From Azohydromonas caseinilytica (GTDB lineage Bacteria; Pseudomonadota; Gammaproteobacteria; Burkholderiales; Burkholderiaceae_C): a stretch of 64,000 nucleotides of DNA. This document shows, in pieces, positions 8,496-19,375 of this stretch; position 1 is the stretch's first letter; each line of letters starts with the position of its first letter. The notes beneath the pieces were generated by a model. That model was not told the DNA's origin and did no database searches. It worked only from the letters and a program-made list of their open reading frames with translations. The stretch spans positions 62,001 through 126,000 of the forward strand of contig NZ_JABBFW010000010.1 of NCBI RefSeq assembly GCF_012927045.1, given 5' to 3'. A program made the translations under genes and the position numbers.

Positions 8496-8850
8496 ATTTG
8501 GCCGAATGACCGGGCTGCGCTCCAGGTGCGGGGCAGCGGAAGCCGCCTGCCCGCACCATGCAGCCCCGTCCTAAAAATTGTTCCTTCGACACTTCCCATG
8601 TCTTGACCTGTTCCGAAAGACCACTGATTTCTTTCCGGGGCATGCATGGACAAGTCCTGATTCGCATCGCGGCCTGGCGGAGCCCGGGCATTCTTACGTG
8701 AACGGTTTGGCAAGGCCGCTCGGTGAAGCTAGAGTTTGAGCGCAGCATTCCCCGGCCAAACCCCCAACCCATTACAAAGGACGGTTTTGGTCGGAATGCT
8801 GAATTTGTTCGTTGAGCACCATCAACCACTCGCCACGACAGGAGGCTTGC
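8496..8850. other. Intergenic region of lower GC
   Basis: No convincing gene is seen in these 355 bases. A GC-rich hairpin at 8525-8557 follows the AhpD-like gene; it has an 8-base outer stem (GGTGCGGG/CCCGCACC) and an inner stem interrupted by a bulge, but no T-run. The segment from about 8570 to 8830 has lower GC than its neighbours and probably holds the promoter of the YdhR-like gene. Confidence 0.5.
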
Positions 8851-9165
8851 ATGATCACCGCATTGACGACTTTCACTCTGCCAAAGCCCATCACGCGCGA
8901 GGAAGCCCGCCGCATATTCCTGAGCACCGCGCCAAAATACCAAGGCGTCCCGGGCCTGCTTCGAAAAACCTACCTGCTCTCCGAAGACGGCTTGACCGCA
9001 GGCGGCGTTTACTTCTGGAATTCGAAGGCCGAGGCGGAAGCGGTGTATACGCCGGCCTGGCGCTCATTCGTCAAGGAAAAGTACGGCACCGAACCAAGCA
9101 TCACCTACTTTGAAAGCCCGGTGGTGGTTGACAACGTGGCGCAGCAGATTTTCAGCGACGAGTAG
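8851..9165 (+). CDS. YdhR-like antibiotic-biosynthesis-type monooxygenase
   Basis: A 104-residue protein of the dimeric ferredoxin-like (ABM) fold, close to the YdhR family. Features are ALTTFTLPKPITREEARRIF, YQGVPGLLRKTYL, GGVYFWNSKAEAEAVY and a C-terminal YFESPVVVDN strand. Start 8851 is chosen because AGGAGG lies about seven bases upstream; an ATG at 8812 would add 13 residues lacking family similarity. Such proteins are small cofactor-free oxygenases or stress proteins, and the substrate cannot be told. A strong terminator follows, so the gene is probably a single unit. Confidence 0.82.
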   Translation: MITALTTFTLPKPITREEARRIFLSTAPKYQGVPGLLRKTYLLSEDGLTAGGVYFWNSKAEAEAVYTPAWRSFVKEKYGTEPSITYFESPVVVDNVAQQIFSDE

Positions 9166-9201
9166 AAATTCCCGTCCCGCAGCCCAATATTGCAGCCCAA
9201 T

Positions 9202-9250
9202 ATCCCCCAAGGCTTTCATCGAGAAAAATGACTTGGGGGATTTTGTTTAC
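9202..9250 (+). terminator. Strong intrinsic terminator
   Basis: A perfect 10-base inverted repeat (ATCCCCCAAG at 9202-9211 with CTTGGGGGAT at 9232-9241) followed by TTTGTTT. It ends the YdhR-like gene. It also lies just past the 3' end of the minus-strand activator gene, so it may separate the two convergent units. Confidence 0.85.
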
Positions 9251-9262
9251 CTTGTTTGCCGC

Positions 9263-11266
<2,004 letters not shown>

Positions 11267-11407
11267 CGTTGTCTCCACGCGGCCGTGTGACCCGGCCTGC
11301 GACCCCGGAAATTAGCACGCCCTCCCGCGGTTTCCGGCCGTGGGAGGGCGCGCGGCGGCTATCGCCGCTGACGAGTCATTCCAGTTTCTTCATGGTCATG
11401 AAATGAA

Positions 11408-11503
11408 CCGTTCGCACTGAGGTATCGAAGTGCGAATCCGTCAGGCTGCAATGGCTGCACCCCGGCTGGGGCCGTTCATCCTTCGATACCTCAGGACGAA
11501 CGG
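11408..11503 (+). repeat. 96-bp composite inverted repeat, copy 1
   Basis: Two 32-base palindrome-like units, 11408-11439 and 11472-11503, face each other across 32 bases. The second unit reverse-complemented is identical, 32 of 32 bases, to 41135-41166. The whole 96 bp recurs in opposite orientation at 41135-41230, and even the spacer is similar (about 24 of 32 positions). It lies between acxC and the activator gene. This is the layout of a REP/BIME-type dispersed element. Confidence 0.8.
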
Positions 11504-11532
11504 AATACATCACTGGCGAGCAATGAGGGGCA

Positions 11533-12039
11533 TCAATCGACGCGCTCGGGCAGCGGCAGCTTCACCCACTCCTTGTAGAAGGCGTCGATGTCGGGCTCGA
11601 AGTCGTGGATCACCGGGTACCACGGCGTGGGCGCCTCCACGTCGTGCAGCGCGGCGCACTGCGGGCAGTAGTACTCGCGGTACACCTGCCAGCGCGTGTC
11701 GGGCGCCATCAGCTTCGGATAGACCTCGGCCATGGCTTCCTCGTTGTCGCGCACGTACACGTTGGCGTGCAGCTTCCAGTTCTCCTTCCAGCCGCAGAAC
11801 ACGTGGCCGCAGTCGCACTGCGTGACCCACTTGCTGGTCCGGGCCTGCTGCACGATGTGGAGGTGCGGGCCCAGCGGGAGCACGATGCGGTCGCTCCAGC
11901 CCAGCTTCTCCTGCAGCGAGGCCAGGTACAGCTTGAAGCGCTCGCCGTCCTTGGGCATGGACAGCATGCGCAGCGTGGTGTCCCAGTCGAGCTTGCCGTC
12001 GACGAGGTTCTTGATCTGCTCACGGGTGTAGGTGGACAT
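11533..12039 (-). CDS. acxC: Acetone carboxylase gamma subunit
   Basis: A 168-residue protein matching the acetone carboxylase gamma subunit in length and sequence features: LVDGKLDWDTTLRMLSMPKD at the N-terminus, TQCDCGHVFCGWKENWK in the middle and YYCPQCAALHDVEAPTPWYP toward the end. The cysteine pairs look like metal ligands. The alpha2beta2gamma2 enzyme carboxylates acetone to acetoacetate at the cost of ATP. AAGGAGACC precedes the ATG and the acxB stop lies 24 bases upstream, so it is the third gene of acxABC. Confidence 0.96.
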   Translation of the reverse strand: MSTYTREQIKNLVDGKLDWDTTLRMLSMPKDGERFKLYLASLQEKLGWSDRIVLPLGPHLHIVQQARTSKWVTQCDCGHVFCGWKENWKLHANVYVRDNEEAMAEVYPKLMAPDTRWQVYREYYCPQCAALHDVEAPTPWYPVIHDFEPDIDAFYKEWVKLPLPERVD

Positions 12040-12063
12040 CGTGGTCTCCTTGCGTGTTCGGGT

Positions 12064-14388
12064 TCATTCCTCGACCAGCACGACGGTGCGCACGTCGGGC
12101 ATCTTCGAGAGGTCCATGCGGTACTTGGCGCCGTAGCTGGGCACGCTCAGCTCCGCCTCGGTCAGCGTCCACTCGGCGGGCAGGTTCCAGAAGCCGCGGA
12201 ACTGCTGCTCGAACTTCTGAGACAGCCCGAAGCTGGTGGCGAACATGTGCTGCACCTGCGGCGAAGCGCTCTTGGTCAGGATGCGTTCGCGCTCCTCCTT
12301 CATCCACTCGCGCGTGGGCACCGAGCGCTCCAGGCGCTGGCGCCGGATCTCCAGGCGCTGCAGCGCGGTCTGCTTGGCGTCCACCGTCCACACGCCGTTG
12401 GCGTCCTTGGTCGCCACCGCGCCGTAGACCTTGCGCGCGTACTCGGGCAGCAGCAGCGCGTTGTTGAGGTCCTTCTCGATGGCCTCGACCTCGCGGTCCA
12501 GCGGGTCGCCAAAGCCGGGGCCGCCGCGCAGGTAGTTGAGGTAGAGGTCGTAGTTGTCGTAGCAATCCTCGGTGGTCATGCACTGCTGGTCGCGCTTGAC
12601 CACCGCGCCGGCATTGAGGTGGTTCTCGTAGTCGGGGAGGTCCGGGTGCGTGTCGCCGCCCAGCGGCAGGCTGTCGCCCAGCGCGATGCGCTCCTTCAGG
12701 CCCGTCTTGTGCGCCTCGAAGCGGTAGCCGGTGGCGGCCGGGTAGCCGCCCATCAGGCCCCAGTCGCTGTTCATGTAGCCATTGCCCATGAAGAACATGG
12801 TCCAGTCCTGCGCCTTCCAGACCATGCGCAGCGTCTCGAAGCCGCAGCCGCCGCGGTACTTGCCATAGCCGCCGGAGTTGGCCTTGACGTTGCGGCCCAG
12901 GTAGAGCAGCGGCTCGGCCATCTCCCAGATCTCGATGTCGCCCATGTCGCCTTCGGGGTTCCAGATCGCGGCGGCATGGTTCAGGCCGTCCTTGACGGCG
13001 CAGGCGCCGGTGCCGCAGGAGCTGGCCTCGAAGCTGTTGACGGCGTGGATGTCGCCGTCCTGGTTGATGCCCCCGCCCTGCAGCCAGTTGGAGGTGTTGG
13101 CGTTGCCGGCGTTGACCTCCTCCAGGTAGCCGCGGCTGAAGTAGGCCTGTGACAAGCCGCGCCACAAGGCGCTCCAGCCCGAGACCAGGAAGTGCCAGGC
13201 GTAGGCATGGCCGGTGCGGCGGTCATCGGGGTTGCACCAGGCGCCCTTGGGCAAGTGGAACTCGGTGCCGTAGTAGGCGCCGTCGTTGATGCGCTGCGTG
13301 GGCACCAGCGTCTGGCACATCATCACCCAGATGCCGCTGGTGAACGCGACCTGGTGCGCGTTGAAGGTGTGCCAGCCCCAGCGGTTGGCACCCTCGAAGT
13401 CCAGCCGCCAGCTGCCGTCGGATCGGATCGTCATCTCGCACGGCGAGTGCATGATCGAATCGAGCTTGGCGAAGGCGTTGGAGGTCTGCACGTCCTCGTG
13501 CGCATAGGGCACGTCCACGAAGGCGACCTTGCGGTAGGTGCCCGGCAGCGTCATGGCCTTGAGGCGCGTCTGCAGCCCGCGCCGGCCTTCCTCGATCACC
13601 TCGTAGGCGAACTTCTCGTAGGCCTCCAGGCCCTCCTCGGCCACGACCTCCTCGATCAGGTCGCGGATCATGTGGCAGCCGGCGATGCGGGTGCGCTCGT
13701 CCAATATCCAGTATTTCGGCGTGCGCACCGAGCGCTGGCTCTCATGCAGCCAGTCGCGCAGCGGCGTGTCGTTCACGCCGGTCTTGCGGCAGGTGATCAT
13801 GTAACCATCGCCGAAGCGCTGCGTCTGGCCGGTGGACATCGAACCCGGCGTCACCGCGCCGGTATCGATCACGTGCGTGACGCCGCCGACCCAGCCGATG
13901 AGCTTGCCTTCCGCGAAGATCGGCACGATGGTGGCGATGTCGCAGGGGTGCACGTTGCCGATGGCGCAGTCGTTGTTGGTGAACATGTCGCCGGGCTGGA
14001 TGCCCGGGTTCTGCTCCCAGCCGTTCTCGATCATGTACTTGATCGCCGCGCCCATCGTGCCGACGTGGATGATGATCCCCGTCGAGGTCAGCACGCAGTC
14101 GCCCGCGGCGTTGTAGAGCGTGAAGCACAGCTCGCCTTCCTGCTCCACGATCGGGCTGGCCGCGATCTTCTTGGCCGTCTCGCGCGCATGCACCAGGCCG
14201 CCGCGCAGCTTGGAGAACAGCTTCTCGTAGCGGATCGGGTCCTTCTCGCGCAGCTCCAGCCGCTGCAGGCCGTTGTAATGGCCGGTGCTGGCGGTGCGCT
14301 CCAGGATGCCGTCGCGGAATTCCTTCAGCGTCTGGCCGTTCTTGAGCAGGTCCGCAAAACCCACTTCCTTGGCAGTCATCATGTTCAT
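12064..14388 (-). CDS. acxB: Acetone carboxylase alpha subunit (HyuB-like)
   Basis: A 774-residue protein of the hydantoinase B/oxoprolinase superfamily. It has SKLRGGLVHARETAKKIAAS, TSTGIIIHVGTMGAAIKYM and NNDCAIGNVHPCDIATIVP, as in acetone carboxylase alpha subunits. With the beta subunit it forms the catalytic, manganese-containing core that phosphorylates and carboxylates acetone. AAGGAGAC precedes the ATG, and 22 bases separate it from acxA. The N-terminal half is somewhat longer than general HyuB proteins, as expected for the acetone enzyme. Acetophenone carboxylase is less likely because the gamma subunit is typical of the acetone enzyme. Confidence 0.96.
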   Translation of the reverse strand: MNMMTAKEVGFADLLKNGQTLKEFRDGILERTASTGHYNGLQRLELREKDPIRYEKLFSKLRGGLVHARETAKKIAASPIVEQEGELCFTLYNAAGDCVLTSTGIIIHVGTMGAAIKYMIENGWEQNPGIQPGDMFTNNDCAIGNVHPCDIATIVPIFAEGKLIGWVGGVTHVIDTGAVTPGSMSTGQTQRFGDGYMITCRKTGVNDTPLRDWLHESQRSVRTPKYWILDERTRIAGCHMIRDLIEEVVAEEGLEAYEKFAYEVIEEGRRGLQTRLKAMTLPGTYRKVAFVDVPYAHEDVQTSNAFAKLDSIMHSPCEMTIRSDGSWRLDFEGANRWGWHTFNAHQVAFTSGIWVMMCQTLVPTQRINDGAYYGTEFHLPKGAWCNPDDRRTGHAYAWHFLVSGWSALWRGLSQAYFSRGYLEEVNAGNANTSNWLQGGGINQDGDIHAVNSFEASSCGTGACAVKDGLNHAAAIWNPEGDMGDIEIWEMAEPLLYLGRNVKANSGGYGKYRGGCGFETLRMVWKAQDWTMFFMGNGYMNSDWGLMGGYPAATGYRFEAHKTGLKERIALGDSLPLGGDTHPDLPDYENHLNAGAVVKRDQQCMTTEDCYDNYDLYLNYLRGGPGFGDPLDREVEAIEKDLNNALLLPEYARKVYGAVATKDANGVWTVDAKQTALQRLEIRRQRLERSVPTREWMKEERERILTKSASPQVQHMFATSFGLSQKFEQQFRGFWNLPAEWTLTEAELSVPSYGAKYRMDLSKMPDVRTVVLVEE

Positions 14389-14410
14389 GGCTCGTCTCCT
14401 TCCGGCTTGA

Positions 14411-16555
14411 TTACTGGACTTCCTTGAGGTGGAAGAGGCGGTGCTTGTCCAGCGTGGTGCTGAAGCCCTTGGGCACGACGAAGGTGGTGGCGTCGGATTC
14501 GATGATGGCCGGCCCCACGATGGTGTTGCCCGGCTTGAGCGCTTCCATCTTCCAGATCACGGCCTCGTGCCAGGTCTTGTGGCGGTACAGCGGCCGCGTG
14601 CCCAGGTGCGCTTCCTTCGGCGGTTTCGCGCCGCCCTCCGGGTCCTCGGGCAGCACGGGTTTTTGCGTGACGACCATGCCGCGCATGATCGCGCCCGTGA
14701 CCGAGAAACCCAGCTCCGGCGAGCGCGCGGCGCTGGCGTAGACGCGGCCGTAGGTGGTCTCGAAGGCCTCGGCGATGCGGTCCCAGTCCTCGGCGGTGGC
14801 TGCGGCCGTGATGGGCGAGTCGATCTCCAGGTCGTTGAGCTGCCCCATGTACTGCATGCGGTAGCCCGGGCGCAGGATCACGTCCTCGGCCTTGAAGCCG
14901 TTGATGCGGAACTCCTCGATCACCTTGGCCGCCAGCTCCGACCAGGCCGTCTGGATGGTGGCGGCGGCGCCGGCCTTGTCCTCATCCGACGCCGACTGCG
15001 GCAGCGCCAGGTCCACGCTGCGGTCGTAGCGGTACTCGAAATCGGCGCAGGCGCAACCAAAGGCCGAGAAGCCCGCGGCCCAGGCCGGCACGATCACGTC
15101 CTTGAAGCCCAGCCCTTCGGTGTAGCCGTAGGTGTGCACCGGTCCCGCGCCGCCGTAGGAGAAGCACACGAACTCGGTCGGGTTGTAGCCCTTGGCGCTG
15201 ACGTTGGAGCGCAGGTACTCGCGCAGCTGCAGGTCCAGCAGCTCGATCACGCCGGCCGCGGCGTCCTCCACCGACAGGCCCAGCGGGTCGGCGATCTGCG
15301 CCTTGATGTGGTCGCGCGCGCGCTGCACGTCGAGCTTGATGGCGCCGCCCAGGAAGTTCTCGGGGTTGAGGTAGCCCAGCACCACGTGGCAGTCGGAGAC
15401 CGTCACCGTGTCCAGGCCGCTTTCCGGCCAGCAGGTGCCCACGCGGTAGCCGGCGCTGTCGGGGCCGAGCTTGATGGCGCCGCTGTACGGGTCCAGCCGC
15501 ACGAAGCTGCCGGCGCCGGCGCCCACCGAGTCCATGGTCACCAGCGGCAGCGACAGCACCAGGCGCGCCATGTCGGGGTCGGCGGCGATGGCGAAGTTGC
15601 CCTTGGTGATCAGCGCCATGTCGAAGGAGGTGCCGCCGATGTCCGAGCAGGCGACGTTCTCGTAACCCAGCACCTCGCCCAGCAGCTTGGAGCCGATCAC
15701 GCCGCCGATGGGCCCGGACACGATGGTGCGCGCCAGCTCCTTGGCCTTCCAGCTGATGGTCCCGCCATGCGTGGCCATCACGCGCAGGTCGAACTTGGCG
15801 CCATGCTCGCGGAAGCGGTCGCTGACCTTCTTCAGCGTCTGGCGCGAGGGCTCCGCGGCGTAGGCCTCCAGCACCGTGGTGTTCATGCGGTGGCTTTCCT
15901 TGCGCTGCGGGTAGTAGTCCACCGAGGCGAACACCGGGATGTCCTTGCCCAGCCGGCTCAATTCCTCGCGGCAGACGTCGCGGGCGCGCTGCTCGCTCTT
16001 GCCGTTCTTGTGCGACTGCAGCAGGCAGATGACGATGGCCTTGGCGCCCTGCGCGACCAGCTCGCGCGTGGCCTGGCGCACCTCGTCCTCGCGCAGCGGA
16101 ATCACAATCTCGCCCTGCACGTCGGTGCGCTCGGTCACGCCGCGCGTGCGCGACAGCGGCACCAGCGGCTCGTCGTAGCGGTGGGTGTTGAGGTGGATGC
16201 GCTCCTCCAGCGCGTAGCCGAGGTAGCTCTGCACCGCGCGGCCCATGGAGTGCACATGTTCGAAGCCGCGGTTGACGATGAGGCCCACCTCCAGGCCCTT
16301 GCGCTGCACCACGCGGTTGAGCATGGCCGTGCCCGAGTACACGCAGGTCAGCAGCTCGGGATAGACCTCGTCCACGTCGCGCTGCCAGTGCGCCAGCGCG
16401 TCGCGCGAGGAGTTCAGGATCGCGAGGGACTCGTCCTGCGGGTTGCTCTGCGCCTTGCCGACCACGAAGCGGCCGTCGGCTCTCACGAAGAAGGTGTCGG
16501 TCATCGTGCCGCCGGCATCGATCCCCATCACCTGGACCTGGGACTGCGTTTGCAT
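14411..16555 (-). CDS. acxA: Acetone carboxylase beta subunit (HyuA-like)
   Basis: A 714-residue protein of the hydantoinase A/oxoprolinase family with the ASKHA-type ATP-binding motif GIDAGGTMTDTFF near the N-terminus, SGTAMLNRVVQRKG, the DIGGTSFDMALI phosphate loop in the middle, and YGGAGPVHTYG later. It is the ATP-hydrolysing beta subunit of acetone carboxylase and first gene of acxABC. AGGAGACC lies upstream of the ATG. A -24/-12 element at 16639-16654 and palindromes at 16742-16804 explain control by the sigma-54 activator encoded at the operon's other end. Confidence 0.96.
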   Translation of the reverse strand: MQTQSQVQVMGIDAGGTMTDTFFVRADGRFVVGKAQSNPQDESLAILNSSRDALAHWQRDVDEVYPELLTCVYSGTAMLNRVVQRKGLEVGLIVNRGFEHVHSMGRAVQSYLGYALEERIHLNTHRYDEPLVPLSRTRGVTERTDVQGEIVIPLREDEVRQATRELVAQGAKAIVICLLQSHKNGKSEQRARDVCREELSRLGKDIPVFASVDYYPQRKESHRMNTTVLEAYAAEPSRQTLKKVSDRFREHGAKFDLRVMATHGGTISWKAKELARTIVSGPIGGVIGSKLLGEVLGYENVACSDIGGTSFDMALITKGNFAIAADPDMARLVLSLPLVTMDSVGAGAGSFVRLDPYSGAIKLGPDSAGYRVGTCWPESGLDTVTVSDCHVVLGYLNPENFLGGAIKLDVQRARDHIKAQIADPLGLSVEDAAAGVIELLDLQLREYLRSNVSAKGYNPTEFVCFSYGGAGPVHTYGYTEGLGFKDVIVPAWAAGFSAFGCACADFEYRYDRSVDLALPQSASDEDKAGAAATIQTAWSELAAKVIEEFRINGFKAEDVILRPGYRMQYMGQLNDLEIDSPITAAATAEDWDRIAEAFETTYGRVYASAARSPELGFSVTGAIMRGMVVTQKPVLPEDPEGGAKPPKEAHLGTRPLYRHKTWHEAVIWKMEALKPGNTIVGPAIIESDATTFVVPKGFSTTLDKHRLFHLKEVQ

Positions 16556-16638
16556 CTGAGGGTCTCCTGAGTTGGCTGATTCGGAGGACAGCGCCGCTGC
16601 CTCCGCCTGAACGCTTTGCCGCGCTCGGGTCTTTCAGT

Positions 16639-16654
16639 CGCGAGGGCTGTGCCA
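16639..16654 (-). promoter_or_regulatory. Candidate sigma-54 promoter of acxABC
   Basis: Read on the minus strand this is TGGCACAGCCCTCGCG, with GG and GC exactly ten bases apart as required for -24/-12 promoters. It departs from the consensus TTGC by one base. Transcription would start about 70 bases before the acxA ATG. The neighbouring AcoR-type activator with an intact GAFTGA loop supports it. Confidence 0.65.
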
Positions 16655-16741
16655 CGGCGGGCCAGCCCGGCCTCAGGACGATGCAAGTCGTTGATTTGAT
16701 TGAAGTCGTTTCGGGTTTGCACGGAGGCCGGCAGCCTCCGG

Positions 16742-16804
16742 CGCCGTCCGGCGGACGGCGCATCGGGCGTCCGGAATCCGGACGGTCGGACGGAATCCGG
16801 ACGG
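16742..16804. promoter_or_regulatory. Palindromic sites upstream of acxABC, candidate activator-binding sites
   Basis: A perfect 19-base palindrome around a centre base (arms CGCCGTCCG and CGGACGGCG, 16742-16760), a 17-base palindrome (CGTCCGGAATCCGGACG, 16768-16784) and a partial copy (CGGAATCCG core at 16791-16799) lie 90-160 bases upstream of the -24/-12 element. That is the usual distance for enhancer sites of sigma-54 activators. They also lie just past the end of the flavin monooxygenase gene, so a terminator role is an alternative. Confidence 0.5.
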
Positions 16805-16818
16805 GTGCGGGCGTCCGG

Positions 16819-17919
16819 TCAGGCTGCCACCGCCTCCTGGGCCCCCTGCCGCGCCTCCCGCTGCGCCACCAGCGCGCGCACGCGCGGGATCAGCTCGCGG
16901 CCGTAGTCCACGGCGTCGTCGAGCGGGTCGAAGCCGCGGATCAGCAGCGTGCCCACGCCCAGGTCCACGTACTTCAGCAGCGCCTGCGCCACCTGCTCCG
17001 GCGTGCCCACCAGCGCGGTGCTGTTGGAGCGCGCGCCGGTCTCGCGCGCGATCGCGGTCCACAGCCGCTCGTCCACCACGTCGCCGCGCTCGGCCGCGGC
17101 CAGCAGCCGGCGCGCGCCCTCGCTCTGCTGCGGGCCGCCACGCGACCAGCCGGCCTCCACGCGCAGGCGCCGCGTCTCGGCCAGGATGTGCTCGGCCTTC
17201 GCCCAGGCCTTCGCCTCGGTCTCGGCCAGGATCGGCCGGAACGACACCGAGAAGCGCACGCCGCGTCCGTGCTGGGCGGCCTCAGCGCGCACGCGCTGCG
17301 TCAGCTCGCGCGTCTGCTCCAGCGACTCGCCCCACAGCGCGTAGGCGTCGGCATGCTTGCCGGCCACGCGCAGCGCCGCCTCGCTGGCGCCGCCGAAGTA
17401 GATGGGGAGGTGCGGCTTCTGCAGCGGCTTGACTTCGGAAAAGGCCTTCTCGTAGCGGTAGTGCGCGCCCTCGTGGTCGAAGGGCGCCTCGGACGTCCAG
17501 GTGCGGCGCAGCACCTCCAGGTACTCGTCGGTGCGCGCGTAACGCTGGTCGTGGTCCAGGAAGTCGCCGTCGCGGCGCTGCTCCTCGTCCGAGCCGCCGG
17601 AGATGATGTGCACCGCCAGCCGCCCGCCGGTGAAGTTTTCCAGCGTGGCCAGCTGCCGCGCCGCAAAGGCCGGCGCAATGAAACCCGGGCGGTGCGCCAG
17701 CAGGAAGTTGACGCGCTCGGTGACGGTGGAGGCGTAGGCGATGACCTGGCTGGCGTCCGGGCCGGTGGAATGCTGCGGCACCAGGATGCGGTCGAAGCCC
17801 GCGGCCTCGTGGGCCTGGGCGAAGCGGCGCACGTGGTCGCGGTCGATCACCGACCCCTGCGGGCGCAGCGTCTCGGACTGCAGCTGGGTGGTGATCATGC
17901 CGATGATCTCGACGCTCAT
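16819..17919 (-). CDS. LLM-class FMNH2-dependent monooxygenase (SsuD-like)
   Basis: A 366-residue bacterial-luciferase-like protein close to alkanesulfonate monooxygenases: HEAAGFDRILVPQHS, FLLAHRPGFIAPAFAARQLATLE, and the FTGGRLAVHIISGGSDEEQRRDGDF segment typical of SsuD-like enzymes. The ATG at 17919 has AAGGAG upstream; the longer open frame would read through a divergent promoter. SsuD cleaves sulfonates to aldehyde and sulfite with FMNH2 and oxygen. The gene is divergent from an acyl-CoA-dehydrogenase-like/thiol dioxygenase/rhodanese set, supporting a role in using organosulfur compounds. No flavin reductase (ssuE) is present here. Confidence 0.87.
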   Translation of the reverse strand: MSVEIIGMITTQLQSETLRPQGSVIDRDHVRRFAQAHEAAGFDRILVPQHSTGPDASQVIAYASTVTERVNFLLAHRPGFIAPAFAARQLATLENFTGGRLAVHIISGGSDEEQRRDGDFLDHDQRYARTDEYLEVLRRTWTSEAPFDHEGAHYRYEKAFSEVKPLQKPHLPIYFGGASEAALRVAGKHADAYALWGESLEQTRELTQRVRAEAAQHGRGVRFSVSFRPILAETEAKAWAKAEHILAETRRLRVEAGWSRGGPQQSEGARRLLAAAERGDVVDERLWTAIARETGARSNSTALVGTPEQVAQALLKYVDLGVGTLLIRGFDPLDDAVDYGRELIPRVRALVAQREARQGAQEAVAA

Positions 17920-18012
17920 CTGGAAGCTCCTTCCTGGGATGTGGAGGTGGTGGAACGGTTGCGCACCGTAGAGCGCCGTGGCCGGCACGGGCAAATAATC
18001 AATTCCCATATT

Positions 18013-18029
18013 CATGCTTGAAATGCATG
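18013..18029. promoter_or_regulatory. Inverted repeat in the divergent sulfur promoter region
   Basis: CATGC and GCATG arms separated by seven bases lie in the AT-rich part of the 173-base gap between the divergent monooxygenase and acyl-CoA-dehydrogenase-like genes. This is a plausible half-operator for the LysR-type regulator encoded at the end of the cluster. The arms are short, so the call is tentative. Confidence 0.35.
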
Positions 18030-18092
18030 TTTGACCCGGCCCGCCGGCCGCTCCTACGCTGGCTGCCGCATCAGACCTCGCAGGGATTTCGC

Positions 18093-19337
18093 ATGAGCCT
18101 CGACACCCCGGCGCCGGCGCGCGCCACTGCCGCATCCGCCGCCCCCACCTCGCCCGGCGGCGCGGCTATGCCAGTGGGCCGCCCGGGCCGGCCCGATGCC
18201 CAGCTGCTGGCGCACATCACGCGCAGCCTGGCCGCCACGGCGGCCGAGTTCGATGCCGGCGGCCACTTCCCGCATGCCAACTTCGAGCTGCTGCGCCGCC
18301 ACGGCCTGCTGGGGCTGGTGGTGCCGCGCGAGTTCGGCGGCGCCGGCGGCCGTCTCGCCGAGGCGCGCGAGTTGATCGCGGCCGTGGCGCGCGGCGAGCC
18401 GGCCACGGCGCTGGTGCTGGTGATGCAGCTGCTGCTCACGCGGCTGCTGGGCCAGCCCGATTGCCGCTGGCCCGCGGCGCTGCGCGAGCGCGTGCTGCGC
18501 AGTGCCGTGCGCGAAGGTGCGCTGGGCAACCAGCTGCGCGTGGAGCCCGAGCTGGGCTCGCCCGCGCGCGGCGGCCTGCCCGGCACCGTGGCGCGGCGCA
18601 CCGCCGACGGCTGGCGCCTCTCCGGCCACAAGCTCTACACCACCGGCATCGACGGCCTGCGCTGGCTGGTGGTGTGGGGCCGCACCGACGAGCCCACGCC
18701 GCGTGCCGGCCAGTTCCTGGTGCCGGCCGACGCGCCGGGCCTGCAGGTGAAACGCAGCTGGAACCACCTGGGCATGCGCGCCACGGCCAGCGACGAGGTG
18801 CTGCTCGACGACGTGCCCATCCCGCTGGACCATGCCGTGGACCTCTGCGCGCCCGAGGACTGGCTCACGCGGCCCGACCCGGAGCAGCAGGCCTGGATGA
18901 GCGTGCTGCTGGCCACGCTCTACGACGCCGTGGCGCGCAATGCGCGCGACTGGCTGCTGGACTTCCTGCGCCGGCGCGTGCCCTCCAGCCTGGGGGCGCC
19001 GCTGGCGAGCCTGCCGCGCGCGCAGGAGGCGATGGGCGAGATCGAGCTGCTGCTGGTCGCCAGCCAGGCCCAGCTCGACGCCGCCACCGCCGCGGCGGAC
19101 GCCGGCCGGCCCTGGTCGGCCGCGGACAGCGGGCTGCTCAAGGTCGCCGTCACGCGCAATGCCATCGCCGTGGTCGAGCTGGCGCTGCGCCAGTCCGGCA
19201 ACCACGGCCTGGACCGCGCCAACCCGCTGCAGCGCTACCACCGCGACGTGCTGTGCGGCCGCGTCCACACCCCCCAGGAGGACAGCGCCCTGGTCGCCGC
19301 GGGCCGCGCCGCGCTGCGGCCGGCGGCGCAGGCCTGA
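18093..19337 (+). CDS. Acyl-CoA-dehydrogenase-like flavoprotein (possible sulfur-compound monooxygenase)
   Basis: A 414-residue protein of the acyl-CoA dehydrogenase superfamily, with LLRRHGLLGLVVPREFGGAGG near the N-terminus, the WRLSGHKLYTTGIDG flavin-binding segment and WNHLGMRATASDEVLLDDV. The proline- and alanine-rich first 30 residues are not conserved. It lacks an obvious catalytic glutamate context and sits with sulfur genes, so it may be an FMNH2-dependent monooxygenase of the DszC/SfnB type rather than a true dehydrogenase (inference). It begins the plus-strand operon; the thiol dioxygenase gene follows after 38 bases. Confidence 0.8.
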   Translation: MSLDTPAPARATAASAAPTSPGGAAMPVGRPGRPDAQLLAHITRSLAATAAEFDAGGHFPHANFELLRRHGLLGLVVPREFGGAGGRLAEARELIAAVARGEPATALVLVMQLLLTRLLGQPDCRWPAALRERVLRSAVREGALGNQLRVEPELGSPARGGLPGTVARRTADGWRLSGHKLYTTGIDGLRWLVVWGRTDEPTPRAGQFLVPADAPGLQVKRSWNHLGMRATASDEVLLDDVPIPLDHAVDLCAPEDWLTRPDPEQQAWMSVLLATLYDAVARNARDWLLDFLRRRVPSSLGAPLASLPRAQEAMGEIELLLVASQAQLDAATAAADAGRPWSAADSGLLKVAVTRNAIAVVELALRQSGNHGLDRANPLQRYHRDVLCGRVHTPQEDSALVAAGRAALRPAAQA

Positions 19338-19375
19338 GCGCCCCGTTCCCGAATCGAACCTTCAGGAAACCTGCC

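Noticed and set aside
8525-8557. Hairpin after the AhpD-like gene as a definite terminator
   Set aside because: The stem has a bulge and no T-run follows, so it is mentioned only within the intergenic entry.
12020-13165. Long open frames antisense or out of frame in the acx region, including 13192-14427 (+) and 14429-16570 (+)
   Set aside because: They mirror strongly conserved acetone carboxylase genes, lack ribosome-binding sites and read as low-complexity alanine/arginine/histidine sequence.
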